Assembly: GCA_022647765.1 (NCBI GenBank) | Contig: JALCLH010000001.1 | Span: 1 to 64,000, forward strand | DNA length: 64,000 bases | Direction of reading: 5' to 3' | Source: Acidipropionibacterium sp. | GTDB lineage: Bacteria; Actinomycetota; Actinomycetes; Propionibacteriales; Propionibacteriaceae | Shown: positions 44,851 through 57,320 of the stretch, in pieces | Layout: each line of letters opens with the position of its first letter | How positions within the stretch are numbered: the first letter of the stretch is position 1 | Notes under the pieces: model-generated | Told to the model about the DNA's origin: nothing | The model's input: only the letters and a program-made list of their open reading frames with translations | Databases searched by the model: none | Program-made: the position numbers and the translations under genes

Positions 44851-46754
44851 ATGACTGATCCCGACAACCTCGGCGACCCGTCGGTGTCCGACGTCCCCGA
44901 GGCGCTCACCCTGGCCGGCGATTTCCCGGCCCCCACCCAAGAGCAGTGGGAGAAGGAGGTGGCCAAGGTCTTCAACCGCGGCCGCCCCGAGGGCAAGCAG
45001 CTCACCTTTGAGCAGTCGTTGAAGCGCATGGAGCCGACCACCGTCGACGGCGTGCAGTTCGAGCCGATGTACACCAGGGCGGATGCCCCCGAGATCCTCG
45101 GCGCCCCCGGCGTCGCCCCGTTCACCCGGGGAACCACCATCCGGACCGGCGCGATCGACGCATGGGATGTGCGTTCCCTCCACGAGGATCCCGACGCCGA
45201 CTTCACCCGCAAGGCGATCATCGCCGACCTCGAGCGCGGCGTCACCTCGATCTGGCTGCGGGTCGGCGCCGACGCCGTCAAGCCCGCGGACATCGCCGGT
45301 GATCTCAAGGACGTGCTGCTGAACCTGGCCAAGGTCGAGGTCTCCAGCCGCGACGACCAGGCCGCCGCCGCCAACGCCCTTCTCGACGTCTACGCCTCCT
45401 CCGATCTCGCCGCCGACGAGCTCTCCTTCAACCTGGGCATCGATCCGATCGGCTTCGCCGCCCTCAACGGCGGCACCCCCGACCTGTCGGGTCTGTCCGA
45501 GTGGGCCGGGAAGATCAAGCCCTACAAGAACGCGCGCGCCTTCGTCTCCGACGGCACGATCTACCACAACGCGGGCGCCGGAGACGTCGCCGAGCTGGCC
45601 TGGGTGATCGCCACCGCGGTCGAGTACGTGCGCGCCCTGGTCGAGCAGGGAGTCTCCGCCGAGGAGGCCTTCGACGCCATCAACTTCCGCGTCACCGCCA
45701 CCCACGACGAGTTCCTCACCATCGCCCGGCTGCGCGCCCTGCGAGTCCTGTGGAACCGGATCGGCGAGGTCTTCGAGGTGCCCGAGGCCAAGCGCGGCGC
45801 CCGCCAGCAGGCGGTCACCAGCTGGCGCGAGCTCACCCGCGACGATCCCTACGTCAACATCCTGCGCGGCACGATCTCGACCTTCAGCGCTGCCGTCGGC
45901 GGCGCCGAGGCGATCACCACGCTGCCCTTCGACGCGGCCATCGGCCTGCCGAAGAACCAGTTCACCCGCAGGATCGCCCGCAACACCGGAATCGTGCTCT
46001 CCGAGGAGTGCAACATCGCCCGGGTCAACGACCCGGCCGGCGGCTCCTTCTACGTCGAGTCCCTCACCAAGACCCTCGCCGAGGCGGCCTGGAGCAAGTT
46101 CCAGGAGGTGGAGGCGGCCGGCGGATTCGCCGCCTTCCTCGCCGACGGAAAGGTCGCCGCGGAGCTGGAGACCCTCAATGCGGAGCGCGCCAAGCGGCTC
46201 GCCACCCGCAAGCAGCCGATCACCTCGGTCTCGGAGTTCCCGTTGATCGGGGCCCGCACCCTGGAGGCCAAGCCCTTCCCGGCCGCTCCCGAGCGCAAGG
46301 GCCTGGCCTGGCACCGCGACTCCGAGGTCTTCGAGGCCCTGGTCGACCGGTCCGGCAAGGCTCCCGAGCGTCCCCAGGTCTTCCTGGCCTGCCTGGGCAC
46401 CCGGCGCGACTTCGGCGCCCGCGAGGGCTTCTCGGCCCCGATGTGGCACATCGCCGGCATCGAGACCCCCGAGGTCGAGGGCGGGTCCCTCGAGGACATC
46501 GTCAAGGCCTTCAAGGACTCCGGCACCACGGTCGCCGACCTGTGCTCGAACAGGAAGGTCTACGCCGACCAGGGCCTGGCAGTCGCCAAGGCCCTCAAGG
46601 AGGCCGGCGCCAAGAAGGTCTACCTGTCGGGAGCCTTCAAGGAATTCGGCGATGACGCCGCGGAGGCCGAGCAGGTCTTCGACGGTCGTGTCGCCATGGG
46701 GATGGACGTCGTCGCGGTCCTCTCCGACACTCTGGACACGTTGGGAGTTGCCAA

Positions 46755-46758
<4 letters not shown>
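44851..46758 (+). CDS. mutA: Methylmalonyl-CoA mutase small (beta) subunit
   Basis: The 635-residue protein follows propionibacterial Mut[71 protein letters not shown] and [22 protein letters not shown]. Its C-terminal domain ([19 protein letters not shown]) lacks the cobalamin-binding DxHxxG, as expected for the non-catalytic subunit. The ATG at 44851 has GCAGGAG before it. It overlaps mutB by four bases. The enzyme interconverts succinyl-CoA and methylmalonyl-CoA, the key step of propionate fermentation (Wood-Werkman cycle). Confidence 0.96.
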
Positions 46759-48947
<2,189 letters not shown>

Positions 48948-48977
48948 TCCGATCCCGATCGAATCTGGATAGACCAT

Positions 48978-49018
48978 GCGGCCGGCCCTCGGGAGATACT
49001 CTCCTGAGAGCCGGCCGC
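48978..49018 (+). terminator. Hairpin after mutB
   Basis: Nineteen-base arms (48978-48996 and 49000-49018) pair at 17 positions around a 3-base loop. It lies 31 bases after the mutB stop and 89 before meaB, so it may attenuate transcription into meaB. There is no T tract. Confidence 0.55.
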
Positions 49019-49106
49019 GCGGCATCCCGGCGGCGAGGACGCTGGACCGGGCCACGAATTGCAGCCGATCTTCGGCGCAACAAGAACTCATGGAGGAACT
49101 GATTCG

Positions 49107-50136
49107 ATGAAGATCGAGGTCCCGGAGCTGGTCGAGCAGGTGCTGGCGGGCAATCGGATGTACATCGCCCGGGCTCTCACCCTGGTGGAGTCCAGCAGAC
49201 CGGACCACCGGGAGAAGGCCCGCGAGATGCTGCGGCTGCTGGCCCCGCACACCGGCAACGCCATCCGGGTGGGCATCTCCGGGGTGCCCGGGGCGGGCAA
49301 GTCGACCTTCATCAACAACATCGGCTGCCGGCTCATCGACCGGTACCACTACCGGATCGCGGTGCTCGCGGTGGATCCCTCCTCCACCCGCACCGGAGGG
49401 TCGATCCTGGGCGATCGCACCAGGATGGCGGATCTGGCCAACCGCGACGAGGCCTTCGTGCGGCCCTCGCCGTCGGGCGGCCACCTCGGAGGGGTGGCCC
49501 GTGCCACCCGGGAGGCGATGATCGTGATGGAGGCCGCCGGCTACGGGGTGGTCATCATCGAGACGGTCGGCGTCGGCCAGTCCGAGGTGGCCGTCTCAGG
49601 GATGGTCGACACCTTCCTGATGCTGGCGGTCACCGGCACCGGGGACCAGCTGCAGGGCATCAAGAAGGGCATTCTAGAGCTGGCCGACGTGGTGGCGGTC
49701 AACAAGGCCGACGGGGACAATGCCGGCAACGCCCGGGTCTCGGCGCGGGACCTGTCGATCGCGATGAGACTGGTCTCCTCGGAGGCCGGAGAAGCGCCGA
49801 GTCCCGGTGATGACCTGTTCGGCCTACACCGGCGACGGCCTGGACGACGTCTGGAAGGCGGTGCTGGACCACCGCGCGTATCTGGAGAAGGACGGCTCCC
49901 TCACCCGGCGTCGCATCGACCAGCAGCGCGAGTGGCTGTGGAACATGGTGGAGAACGAGGTGCTGGAGTCGCTGCACACCGACCGGACAGTCCTGCGCGC
50001 CGCCGAGCAGATCGAGGCGGGGCTGGGCACCGAGGCCACCAATGCGCTGGACGGGGCTCTGCAGATCCTGCAGCTGTTCGCCAGCCGGGTGCCGGAGCTG
50101 TCCTGGGCGCACGGGGAGCTGAAGGCCGGCAGCTGA
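49107..50136 (+). pseudogene. meaB: Methylmalonyl-CoA mutase-associated GTPase MeaB, frameshifted
   Basis: MeaB is a G3E P-loop GTPase that gates cofactor loading and protects the mutase. Seen motifs: VGISGVPGAGKSTFINNIG, VLAVDPSSTRTGGSILGDRTRM, ETVGVGQSE and VVAVNKADGDN. At about 49800 an extra A shifts the frame after SSEAGEAP. The second frame gives VPVMTCSAYTGDGLDDVWKAVLDHR and ends at 50136. Removing the base restores a full-length protein of about 342 residues. A sequencing error is likely because the locus is otherwise perfect. Confidence 0.9.
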
Positions 50137-50175
50137 GCCGCCGGGGCTTTCTACCAGCTTGAGTGGCCGGGCCTT

Positions 50176-50406
50176 CTACCAGGGGACGTCCATCTCGCCG
50201 AGCTGGACGGTCTCGTGGACCTCCTGGCCGTCGCTGCGCACCGCGACCTCGTCGCCGGGGTGGAGCTGACGGCCCCGTCTGGTCTCCTGCTCGCCGTTGA
50301 CGTAGACCAGCCCCTCCGCGATGAGCTCGCGGGCCCGCCCGCCGGTCTCGGCGAGATTCGCGTATTTGAGGAACTGTCCCAGTCGGATCATGTCGTCGCG
50401 CACCAC
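50176..50406 (-). CDS. S4-domain RNA-binding protein
   Basis: The 76-residue protein is a lone S4 domain: MIRLGQFLKYANLAETGGRARELIAEGLVYVNGEQETRRGRQLHPGDEV, as in the small YaaA/RlbA-like RNA-binding proteins. They bind rRNA or tRNA, often in ribosome assembly or rescue. It converges on meaB. The start could be ATG 50406 or the internal ATG five codons later. Confidence 0.85.
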   Translation of the reverse strand: MVRDDMIRLGQFLKYANLAETGGRARELIAEGLVYVNGEQETRRGRQLHPGDEVAVRSDGQEVHETVQLGEMDVPW

Positions 50407-50479
50407 GGCCCCAGTCTCTCACCACTTTGGGATGAGGGGCCGGGGCCGTGGGTTATCTTGAAGAGGCGGGGCGACGCCG

Positions 50480-51298
50480 TCAGAGCACCGAGTTGAGGAA
50501 GTCCGCCAGCCGGGGGGAGCTCGGGTGGTCGATCACCTGGGCCGGCGCTCCCGCCTCGACGACGACGCCGTCGGCCATGAAGACCACTTGATCGGCCACC
50601 TCACGGGCGAATCCCAACTCGTGGGTGACGACGAGCATCGTCATTCCCGAGCGGGCCAGATCCTTGATGACATTGAGCACCTCGCCGACCAGTTCGGGGT
50701 CAAGGGCCGAGGTGGGCTCGTCGAAGAGCATCAGCTCGGGATCCATCGCCATCGCCCGGGCGATGGCCACCCGCTGCTGCTGCCCGCCGGAGAGCTCGGA
50801 GGGGTAGTGGGTGGCCCGGTCGGCCATCCCGACCCGCTCCAGGAGCTCGGTGGCCCGCGCTCTGGCCTGGGCGGTGGGCACCTTGCCGACGTGGATCGGG
50901 GCCTCCATGACATTCTGCAGGGCTGTCATATGAGGAAACAGGTTGAACCTCTGGAAGACCATTCCGACCCGCGCCCGCTGGGCCGCGATCTGCTTCTCGG
51001 TGAGCCGGGCCAGGCGCCCGTCCGGCAGCGGATGCTCGGCGAACCCGACCCGCTCCCCGCCGACCCGGATCTCGCCGGCCTGGAAGGTCTCCAGCTGGTT
51101 GACGCAGCGCAGGAGGGTGGACTTGCCCGACCCGGAGGGGCCGAGCAGCACGCACACCTCGCCGGTGGAGACCGTCAGGTCGATCCCTTTAAGGATGTGC
51201 AAGGAGCCGAACTCCTTGTGCAGCCCGGTGATCTGCACCATCGGGGAGCCCAGCGGTGGGCGGAGCGTCCCGGTTGTAGTGGATGCCGTGGTACTCAC
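50480..51298 (-). CDS. Amino acid ABC transporter ATP-binding protein
   Basis: The 272-residue ATPase has Walker [11 protein letters not shown]-loop [21 protein letters not shown], signature [19 protein letters not shown], Walker [15 protein letters not shown] and an H-loop ([10 protein letters not shown]). The sequence is of the polar amino acid uptake (GlnQ/HisP) type. Its start overlaps the permease stop by four bases, so the three genes form one operon. Confidence 0.94.
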   Translation of the reverse strand: MSTTASTTTGTLRPPLGSPMVQITGLHKEFGSLHILKGIDLTVSTGEVCVLLGPSGSGKSTLLRCVNQLETFQAGEIRVGGERVGFAEHPLPDGRLARLTEKQIAAQRARVGMVFQRFNLFPHMTALQNVMEAPIHVGKVPTAQARARATELLERVGMADRATHYPSELSGGQQQRVAIARAMAMDPELMLFDEPTSALDPELVGEVLNVIKDLARSGMTMLVVTHELGFAREVADQVVFMADGVVVEAGAPAQVIDHPSSPRLADFLNSVL

Positions 51299-52245
51299 TG
51301 TTCGACCTCCAGAGCCGGATCGATGGTGGTGGTGCCGGCCGCGTTGACGGCGGCCTGCCTCTTGGAACGCTTCGAGCCGCTGTTGGTGAAGCCACGGCCG
51401 TAGTAGCGCTCGAGGTAGTGCTGGCCCACCATGAGCACGCTGGTCATCACCAGGTACCAGAAGGCGGCCACGATGAGAAGTGGGATGGGCGCGTAGATAC
51501 GGTTGGCGATGGCGTTGGTGGCGAACTGCAGGTCCAGGGTGAAGGGCACTGCCAGCACCAGGGAGGTCGTCTTCAGCATGCCGATGGTCTCATTGCCCAG
51601 CGGGGGGATGATGACGCGCATCGCCTGCGGGATGGTGATCCGGCGCATGATGAGGGAGGGCTTCATGCCCAGGGCCTTCGCGGCCTCGCCCTGTCCTCCG
51701 TCCACCGACTCCAGGCCGGAGCGGATGATCTCGGCCAGATAGGCGCCCTCGTTGAGCCCCAGGCCGATCACTGCGGCCGCGAAGGCGCCGATCAGCTTGG
51801 AGGTGTCGAAGTCGACGAACTGGGGTCCGAACGGGATGCCGATCCCGATCACCGGGTAGAGCACCGCGACCAGCCCCCAGAAGATCAGCTGGGTGTAGAC
51901 CGGGATGCCCCGGAAGACGAAGATGTAGGCCCACGAGACGCCGCGCAGTACCGGGTTGGACGCCGTTCTCATGATCGCCATGATGAGCGCCAGGATGGTG
52001 CCCAGGATCATCGCCAGCGCCGTCAGCAGCAGGGTGTATCCGATGCCCTGGATCACCTTGACGTCGCGCAGGTACAGCCAGACGATGTGCCACTGGAAGT
52101 TCTTGTTGCGCACCAGGCCGTGGAGCATCATCGCGGCGAGCACCGCGACGATGATCGCCGCGATGAGGGTGCCCGGGTGGAAGACCTCCTTGGCCCGGAT
52201 CCGATTCGGTATGTCGGCGTGTTCCTCGTGTGCCATCTCGATCAC
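51295..52245 (-). CDS. Amino acid ABC transporter permease
   Basis: The 316-residue permease has the HisM/GlnP-type signature [39 protein letters not shown], the EAA loop [35 protein letters not shown], and NTTSLVLA-like helices. Helices predicted near residues 30, 75, 130, 175 and 250. GTG 52245 overlaps the binding-protein stop; ATG 52236 is the alternative start. Only one permease is present, which probably homodimerises. Confidence 0.93.
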   Translation of the reverse strand: MIEMAHEEHADIPNRIRAKEVFHPGTLIAAIIVAVLAAMMLHGLVRNKNFQWHIVWLYLRDVKVIQGIGYTLLLTALAMILGTILALIMAIMRTASNPVLRGVSWAYIFVFRGIPVYTQLIFWGLVAVLYPVIGIGIPFGPQFVDFDTSKLIGAFAAAVIGLGLNEGAYLAEIIRSGLESVDGGQGEAAKALGMKPSLIMRRITIPQAMRVIIPPLGNETIGMLKTTSLVLAVPFTLDLQFATNAIANRIYAPIPLLIVAAFWYLVMTSVLMVGQHYLERYYGRGFTNSGSKRSKRQAAVNAAGTTTIDPALEVEQ

Positions 52246-53180
52246 TTCACAGTCGGGTTGATTTCAGATGTCTTGATCATGCCCGACTCATTGCCCCAGG
52301 TGGCCAGGATCTTCTTCATGGAGCCGTCGTCGATGAGCTTCTGGGTGGCCGCCTGGACCGCCTTGGCGAGCTGCGTGTCGTTCTTGCCGACGGCCACGCC
52401 GAAGGGCTCGGCGTCGGTGATGCCGCCGAGGGGTTCCAGCTTCCCATTGGTCTGCTCGATGGAGTAGGCGATGATCATCGAATCGGCGTAGGAGACGTCG
52501 GCCTTGCCGCCGATGACATTGGTGGTGGCGTCGGTCTGGGCCTTGTAGGACAGCACGTTGACGGCCTTCTTGCCGGCAGCGGTGCACTCCTTGGACTGCT
52601 CGTTGGCCGAGGCCTCCTCGGAGGTGCCGGTCTCGACAGCCACGGTGAACCCGCACAGCGAGTCGGCGGGCACCTTCTTCGGGTTGCCCTTCTGCACCGC
52701 CTTCGCCATCCCGGCCTGGAAGTAGGAGACCAGGTTGACCTGCTTCTCGCGCTCGGCGGTGATGGTGAAGGAGGAGATCGCCATGTCGTACTTGGTGCCG
52801 ACCGAGGGGATGAGGGTGTCGAATGTGGCATTGGAGAACTTCACATTGATGCCCATCAGCTTGGCCATCGCCTCGGCGTAGTCGACGTCGTAACCGATGA
52901 TGGTCTTGCCGTCGGAACCGACGAATTCGGCGGGCGCGTAGGTGGCGTCCGAGCCGATCGTGAGGGTGCCGTTCTTGGCGATATCGGCGGGGACCAGTTT
53001 GGCGATCGCGTCGTCTTTCTTGATCGAGTCGATGAGGGCGTCATTGCTGGCCGGGGACGCCGATCCGCTGGCGCTTGAGCCGCTCGACCCCTGCTGGGAG
53101 GCGTCGGTGCAGCCCGTCAGTGCCAGGGCCGTTGCCAAACAGACGGCTGCCAGTGTGCGGGGGAAGACGGTTCTGATCAT
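52242..53180 (-). CDS. Amino acid ABC transporter substrate-binding lipoprotein (copy 1)
   Basis: The 312-residue protein has a lipoprotein signal (RTLAAVCLATALALTGC, lipid-modified Cys23) and a SBP_bac_3 domain: GTLTIGSDATYAPAEFVG, IGYDVDYAEAMAKLMG, DMAISSFTITAEREKQVN and GKADVSYADSMIIAYSIE. It captures an amino acid and delivers it to the permease encoded next. It is strongly similar to the protein at 53386-54324. Confidence 0.93.
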   Translation of the reverse strand: MIRTVFPRTLAAVCLATALALTGCTDASQQGSSGSSASGSASPASNDALIDSIKKDDAIAKLVPADIAKNGTLTIGSDATYAPAEFVGSDGKTIIGYDVDYAEAMAKLMGINVKFSNATFDTLIPSVGTKYDMAISSFTITAEREKQVNLVSYFQAGMAKAVQKGNPKKVPADSLCGFTVAVETGTSEEASANEQSKECTAAGKKAVNVLSYKAQTDATTNVIGGKADVSYADSMIIAYSIEQTNGKLEPLGGITDAEPFGVAVGKNDTQLAKAVQAATQKLIDDGSMKKILATWGNESGMIKTSEINPTVK

Positions 53181-53385
53181 GGGAAATGCTCCTGATCGTG
53201 AGGTCGAGGGGCTGCTTGGCCGCCGCGGGTCACCCGGCGGGCCATTCCACCCCTCCTTTCTGACTTCGTCACCCTATGGATGAGGTGTTTCTCTCGGAGA
53301 ACAGTTCTGTTACCGTTATGTGACAACTTGTTTTCACGGTGGGATATTTATGCCACGCGGTAAAGGAGGGGAGGAATCTAGGGCC

Positions 53386-54324
53386 TTACTTGACGGCGGG
53401 ATTGATCTCGGACTTTGCGATCAGCCCGTTCTCGTTTCCCCAGGAGGCGAGAATCTTCTTCATATCGCCATTGTCGATGAGTTTCTGAGTAGCCGCCTGA
53501 ATGGCCCTGGCGAGCGGCATGTCGCTCTTTGCGGTGGCCACCCCGAACAGGGCCGCGTCGGTCATACCGCCGAGGGGCTCCAGTGCGCCGTTGGACTTCT
53601 GGATGGCGTAGTCGATGATCATCGAGTCGGCGAAGGCTACATCGGCCTTGCCGCCGACGACGTTGGTGGCCGCGTCAGACTGAGACTTGTAGGAAAGGAC
53701 GTCGATCGCCTTCTTGCCGGCGGCGGTGCACTCCTTGGACTTCTGTCCGGCCGCGGTCTCCTGGGCGGTGCCGGTCTGGACGGCCACGGTGAATCCGCAC
53801 AGCGAGTCGGCCGAGACCTTCTTGGGATTTCCCTTGCGCACCGCCATGCCGAAACCGGCCTTGAAGTACGAGACCATGTTGATCTGCTTCTGGCGCTCCG
53901 CGGTAATGGTGAACGAGGAGACCGACATGTCGAATTTGCTGCCGAGCGCTGGGATCAGAGTCGGGAAGTCGGCATTAGTGGTGGTGACGTTCAGGCCCAT
54001 CAGCTTGCCCATCGCCCGTGCGTAATCGACGTCGTAGCCGATCACGGTGCTGCCGTCGGCGTCCATGAACTCAGCCGGCGCGTAGTTGGCGGCGGCGCCG
54101 TTGGTGAGGGTGCCCTTCTTGGCGATGTCAGCGGGCACCAGCTTGGCGATCGCGTCGTCCTTCTTGATCGAGTTGATGAGGGCGTCGTTGTTGCCCGCTG
54201 CCGCCGAGGCGGAGCCGCCGGCATCCGGGCCGTTCGATTCCTCCTGGGAGGCATTCGTACAGCCTCCCAGTGCCAGGGCGAGCACGACGAGACCGGTGGG
54301 GGCGAGACGGGTGAGCTTGTTCAT
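53386..54324 (-). CDS. Amino acid ABC transporter substrate-binding lipoprotein (copy 2)
   Basis: The 312-residue paralogue has a lipoprotein signal (GLVVLALALGGC) and a domain matching copy 1 along its length (NDALINSIKKDDAIAKLVPADIA; SADSLCGFTVAVQTGT). The ligand-binding start reads GTLTNGAAANYAPAEFMD where copy 1 has GTLTIGSDATYAPAEF, so the pocket may differ. It is 205 bases upstream of copy 1 on the same strand with no permease of its own, and probably shares the single transporter. Confidence 0.92.
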   Translation of the reverse strand: MNKLTRLAPTGLVVLALALGGCTNASQEESNGPDAGGSASAAAGNNDALINSIKKDDAIAKLVPADIAKKGTLTNGAAANYAPAEFMDADGSTVIGYDVDYARAMGKLMGLNVTTTNADFPTLIPALGSKFDMSVSSFTITAERQKQINMVSYFKAGFGMAVRKGNPKKVSADSLCGFTVAVQTGTAQETAAGQKSKECTAAGKKAIDVLSYKSQSDAATNVVGGKADVAFADSMIIDYAIQKSNGALEPLGGMTDAALFGVATAKSDMPLARAIQAATQKLIDNGDMKKILASWGNENGLIAKSEINPAVK

Positions 54325-54456
54325 GGGGGTCTTCCTTGCGACGAGATGCGCCGGGCGGCGCTGCTCATCACATAATTATGCACCACGCTGCATACTCGCA
54401 ACCCGACGGGTCCGACTCCGCCGGACTGCGAGGCGGTGCGCTGCCGGGGCAACTTG

Positions 54457-55965
54457 TCAGGATCGTGTCAGGACCAGCCGAAAAGGGGCGGGAAGGCGAT
54501 GGCCACGACCAGCGCCCACACCCCGAAGAGCGGCAGGATCCCGCACTGCCAGCGCTGCAGCGCGCGAGAGCAGCCGACGGCGCTCGGCGTCCGGCCCAGG
54601 CAGATCCGTCCGTAGCACCAGGCCGATCCGGACAGGTGGACCAGCAGCAGGATGTTGCATCCGAGGCCGGCGAGCTTGTTGGGGGAGGCGCCCCACTCGC
54701 CCAGCCGCCCGGCCATCGCCCAGAGCATCACGAGGTCGACCGCGATCGCTGCCAGGGTGAGGGCGAACTGCATCCAGTCCAGGGCCGGGGCGGCCCGCTG
54801 CGGGCTGCGGGCCTGAGACAGTGAACAGCACGATGGCCGCGACGGCGATGAGTACCGCGTCGAAGATGATGAGCACGTTGCGGTCGACGGTCACCGGGCT
54901 GCCGGTGACGGCGAGGACGGCCAGGAAGGCGAGCAGTGCGGCCGTCATCAGGGGAGTGAAGACGGCGGTGAGGACGGGGGCCATGTTCTCGATCACCGAC
55001 TTCTTCCGCTCGACCAGCCAGGCGCACACCAGCACCGCGGCACCGGCGCCGACCGGAATCACCCAGCCCAGCACATGCTCAACGGCGGTGGGGGAGACGC
55101 CGATCGCCCTGAAGATCGCCATCACGAGAGCGCTCAGCGCCCCGCCGCCGAGCGCGATGAGGATGTAGTAGAGCACCGACTCGCCGAGGAATCGCACCCA
55201 GTCCATCCATGCTCCCAGTAGCCTCCAGCGCGGCCCCAAGTAGGCGACGCCGGTCGCCACGACGAGGGCGATCGGAAGGTGGATGGCGGTGAGCCAGAAG
55301 GTCTGCCCGGACGGATGAGTCGGGAAGATATTGACCAGGATCGCCGTTGCGGCGAACACCGCAACCAGCAGGGTGACGCCGGCTGCCCCACCGATCCGGT
55401 CGATCCCCCGGGCGTCGTCCGGGGCGGCGCGCCAGTGGCGGACGAGGAAGTAGCCGATCAGGGGCAGGACGAGAAAGCCTAGGTTGTGCGGGTAGAAGGC
55501 GGTGCCGGCGGCGTCGCCCAGGATGGCGTGGGGCAGGCGGACGGCGAGCCCGGCCGCCAGGCCGAGGATCAGAGCGAGGGCCAGCCCGCTCGACGCGGCG
55601 TCCGGTCGCCTGGCCGCGGTGCCGGGTGTCGACACCGCTCTGCCGGAGCTGGGGTCGGGGCTGGATCCGGCGTCGGCATCGGTGAGGACCAGCTGCCGCC
55701 AGAGCCTCTCGGAGTGCACCCGGGCGTACTCCCGGGAGACCTCGTCCTGGGCGCCGATGCGCTTGACGGCGATGAGGAAGGCCTCGTCGGGAGCCAGGCC
55801 GAGGGCCTGCAGGTCGGCGATCTCGCTCTCGAGGTGATCGGAGAGCTCGTCGACGTCGTCGGGGCTCATACCGGGCCGCTCGGCCATCAGCCGGCGCCAC
55901 TGGGCGAGGCTCCCGGCCAGGTCGGCGGCCCGGGGATCGGTGCGGGGCGCGGGCATTCCGGTCAT
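54457..55965 (-). CDS. PadR-associated permease-prefix-domain membrane protein, C-terminus frameshifted
   Basis: The ~500-residue protein starts with a soluble helical region (RPGMSPDDVDELSDHLESEIADLQALGLAPDEAFLIAVKRIG), the permease prefix domain typical of proteins next to PadR regulators. About nine hydrophobic helices follow. Near 54818 the frame leaves a hydrophobic pattern (SGPQPAAGRPGPG). Another frame continues as SQARSPQRAAPALDWMQF, then TLAAIAVDLVMLWAMAGRLG, and ends at 54468 with PPLFGWS. A one-base loss explains it. ATG 55965 overlaps the padR stop. Function is unknown. Confidence 0.75.
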   Translation of the reverse strand: MTGMPAPRTDPRAADLAGSLAQWRRLMAERPGMSPDDVDELSDHLESEIADLQALGLAPDEAFLIAVKRIGAQDEVSREYARVHSERLWRQLVLTDADAGSSPDPSSGRAVSTPGTAARRPDAASSGLALALILGLAAGLAVRLPHAILGDAAGTAFYPHNLGFLVLPLIGYFLVRHWRAAPDDARGIDRIGGAAGVTLLVAVFAATAILVNIFPTHPSGQTFWLTAIHLPIALVVATGVAYLGPRWRLLGAWMDWVRFLGESVLYYILIALGGGALSALVMAIFRAIGVSPTAVEHVLGWVIPVGAGAAVLVCAWLVERKKSVIENMAPVLTAVFTPLMTAALLAFLAVLAVTGSPVTVDRNVLIIFDAVLIAVAAIVLFTVSGPQPAAGRPGPGLDAVRPHPGSDRGRPRDALGDGRAAGRVGRLPQQARRPRMQHPAAGPPVRIGLVLRTDLPGPDAERRRLLSRAAALAVRDPAALRGVGAGRGHRLPAPFRLVLTRS

Positions 55966-56327
55966 CCTCGCAGGCCCGAGGAGGTCGCCGCGGGGGAGCC
56001 GCCCGGAGGTAGCAGCGCGTCGAGGGTGGCGATGACCAGCCGCCACTGCGAGACGTGCCCGGCCAGCTCGCGGCTCCCGGCGTCGGTGATCGCGTAGTAC
56101 TTGCGACGGCGTCCCTCCGGGGAGGCTCCCCAGTGTGAGGCGACCAGGCTCTGCTCCTCGAGCCGGTGGAGCAGCGGGTAGAGCATGCCCTCGCTCCACT
56201 CGAGCTGGCCGTCGGAGGCGCGGGCGATCCGGCGGAGCAGGGAGTAGCCGTAGTCCTCGCCGCGGCTCAGGACGCCGAGGACGATCGGCGTGGCCGAGGC
56301 GGCGACCAGATCCTTGGAGAGTTGCAT
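55962..56327 (-). CDS. PadR family transcriptional regulator
   Basis: The 121-residue protein is a PadR winged-helix repressor: IVLGVLSRGEDYGYSLLRRIARASDGQLEWSEGMLYPLLHRLEEQSLVASHWG and GRRRKYYAITDAGSRELAG. It precedes the membrane-protein gene with a four-base overlap and probably represses the pair through the inverted repeat upstream. The effector is unknown. Confidence 0.9.
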   Translation of the reverse strand: MQLSKDLVAASATPIVLGVLSRGEDYGYSLLRRIARASDGQLEWSEGMLYPLLHRLEEQSLVASHWGASPEGRRRKYYAITDAGSRELAGHVSQWRLVIATLDALLPPGGSPAATSSGLRG

Positions 56328-56328
56328 G

Positions 56329-56385
56329 ACATACCTCGTGCTGCTAGGTGTCCAATAGGACAGAGCCTAGCACCGCTAGGTATGT
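56329..56385. promoter_or_regulatory. Probable PadR operator
   Basis: Twenty-one-base arms (56329-56349 and 56365-56385) match at 17 positions as an inverted repeat, with CTAGGT/ACCTAG-type cores. The centre carries GTCC-AATA-GGAC. It spans the region just before the padR start, where autorepression would occur. Confidence 0.6.
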
Positions 56386-56396
56386 GAGGCCGGAAG

Positions 56397-56440
56397 AAGG
56401 GGTCCGGCCGAGCTGTTCCCGAGCTCGGCCGGACCCCCTT
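56397..56440 (-). terminator. Terminator hairpin of the znu operon
   Basis: Arms 56397-56414 and 56422-56440 pair along about 17 bases with a 7-base loop and one bulge. It lies 23 bases beyond the znuB stop on the minus strand, where it is followed by CTTCTTCC. Confidence 0.65.
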
Positions 56441-56462
56441 GTTCAGGCGTAGTTGACGGAGG

Positions 56463-57320
56463 TCAGGCCCTCCTCGACCATCCCCGGCGACGCCGCAGCG
56501 CCCCGATCGGCAGACAGACCAGATATGTCACGAAGCTGATCGTCGTCACATAGGGGCTGATCGGCAGACCCGGCCCCAGCGAGAGCAGGATGCCGCCGAC
56601 CGCGGCGATCACCGCGAAGACGATCGACAGCAGGCACAGGGTGGTGGGCGTCGCGGTCACCTTGGCCGCCGCAGCGGTGGGGGTGATGAGCAGGCTGAGC
56701 ACCAGCAGGGCGCCGACCAGCTGGATCGCCATCGCGGTGGTGAGGCCGAGCAGCACCATGAACACGATCGACAGGGTGCGCATCGGGATTCCCCGGGCCT
56801 TGGCCACCGCGGGATCGACCGAGGCGAAGAACAGCGGCCGCCAGATGATGGCCAGGGCGATGGCCACGAAGGCCGAGACGGCGCACAGGGTGGCCAGCTG
56901 GGTGGTGTCGACGGCGACGATCTGGCCGGTGAGCAGCCCGAACTTGTTGGAGGATCGGCCCTTGTAGAGGCTGAGGAAGAGCACGCCGATGCCCATTCCG
57001 AAGGGCAGCATGATGCCGATCGAGGCGTTGCGGTCCTTGGCCCGCACGCCCAGCATCCCGAGGATCACCGCGGCGATGAGGGAGCCCGCGACCGCACCGC
57101 TGGTGACGCTGACGCCGAAGTACAGGGCGACCGAGGCGCCGGCGAAGGACAGCTCGGAGGTGCCGTGGACGGCGAAGGCGAGGTCGCGGGCGTGGATCAT
57201 CGGGCCGATCAGGCCGGCCAGGACGCCCAGCACGATCCCCGCCATGATGGAGCCGGAGACCAGCGGCACCAGCTGGCCGAAGTTGTCGAAGCTGATGACG
57301 GAGGTGAAGAAGTCAGTCAC
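56463..57320 (-). CDS. znuB: Zinc/manganese ABC transporter permease (ZnuB-like)
   Basis: The 285-residue, eight- or nine-helix protein is an ABC-3 permease: GIVLGVLAGLIGPMIHARDLAFAVHGTSELSFAG, GVSVTSGAVAGSLIAAVILGM, RSSNKFGLLTGQIVAVDT and LLVLSLLITPTAAAAKVTAT. With ZnuC and ZnuA it imports Zn2+ or another divalent metal. Its start overlaps the znuC stop. The Zur-like box upstream of znuA supports zinc. Confidence 0.92.
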   Translation of the reverse strand: MTDFFTSVISFDNFGQLVPLVSGSIMAGIVLGVLAGLIGPMIHARDLAFAVHGTSELSFAGASVALYFGVSVTSGAVAGSLIAAVILGMLGVRAKDRNASIGIMLPFGMGIGVLFLSLYKGRSSNKFGLLTGQIVAVDTTQLATLCAVSAFVAIALAIIWRPLFFASVDPAVAKARGIPMRTLSIVFMVLLGLTTAMAIQLVGALLVLSLLITPTAAAAKVTATPTTLCLLSIVFAVIAAVGGILLSLGPGLPISPYVTTISFVTYLVCLPIGALRRRRGWSRRA

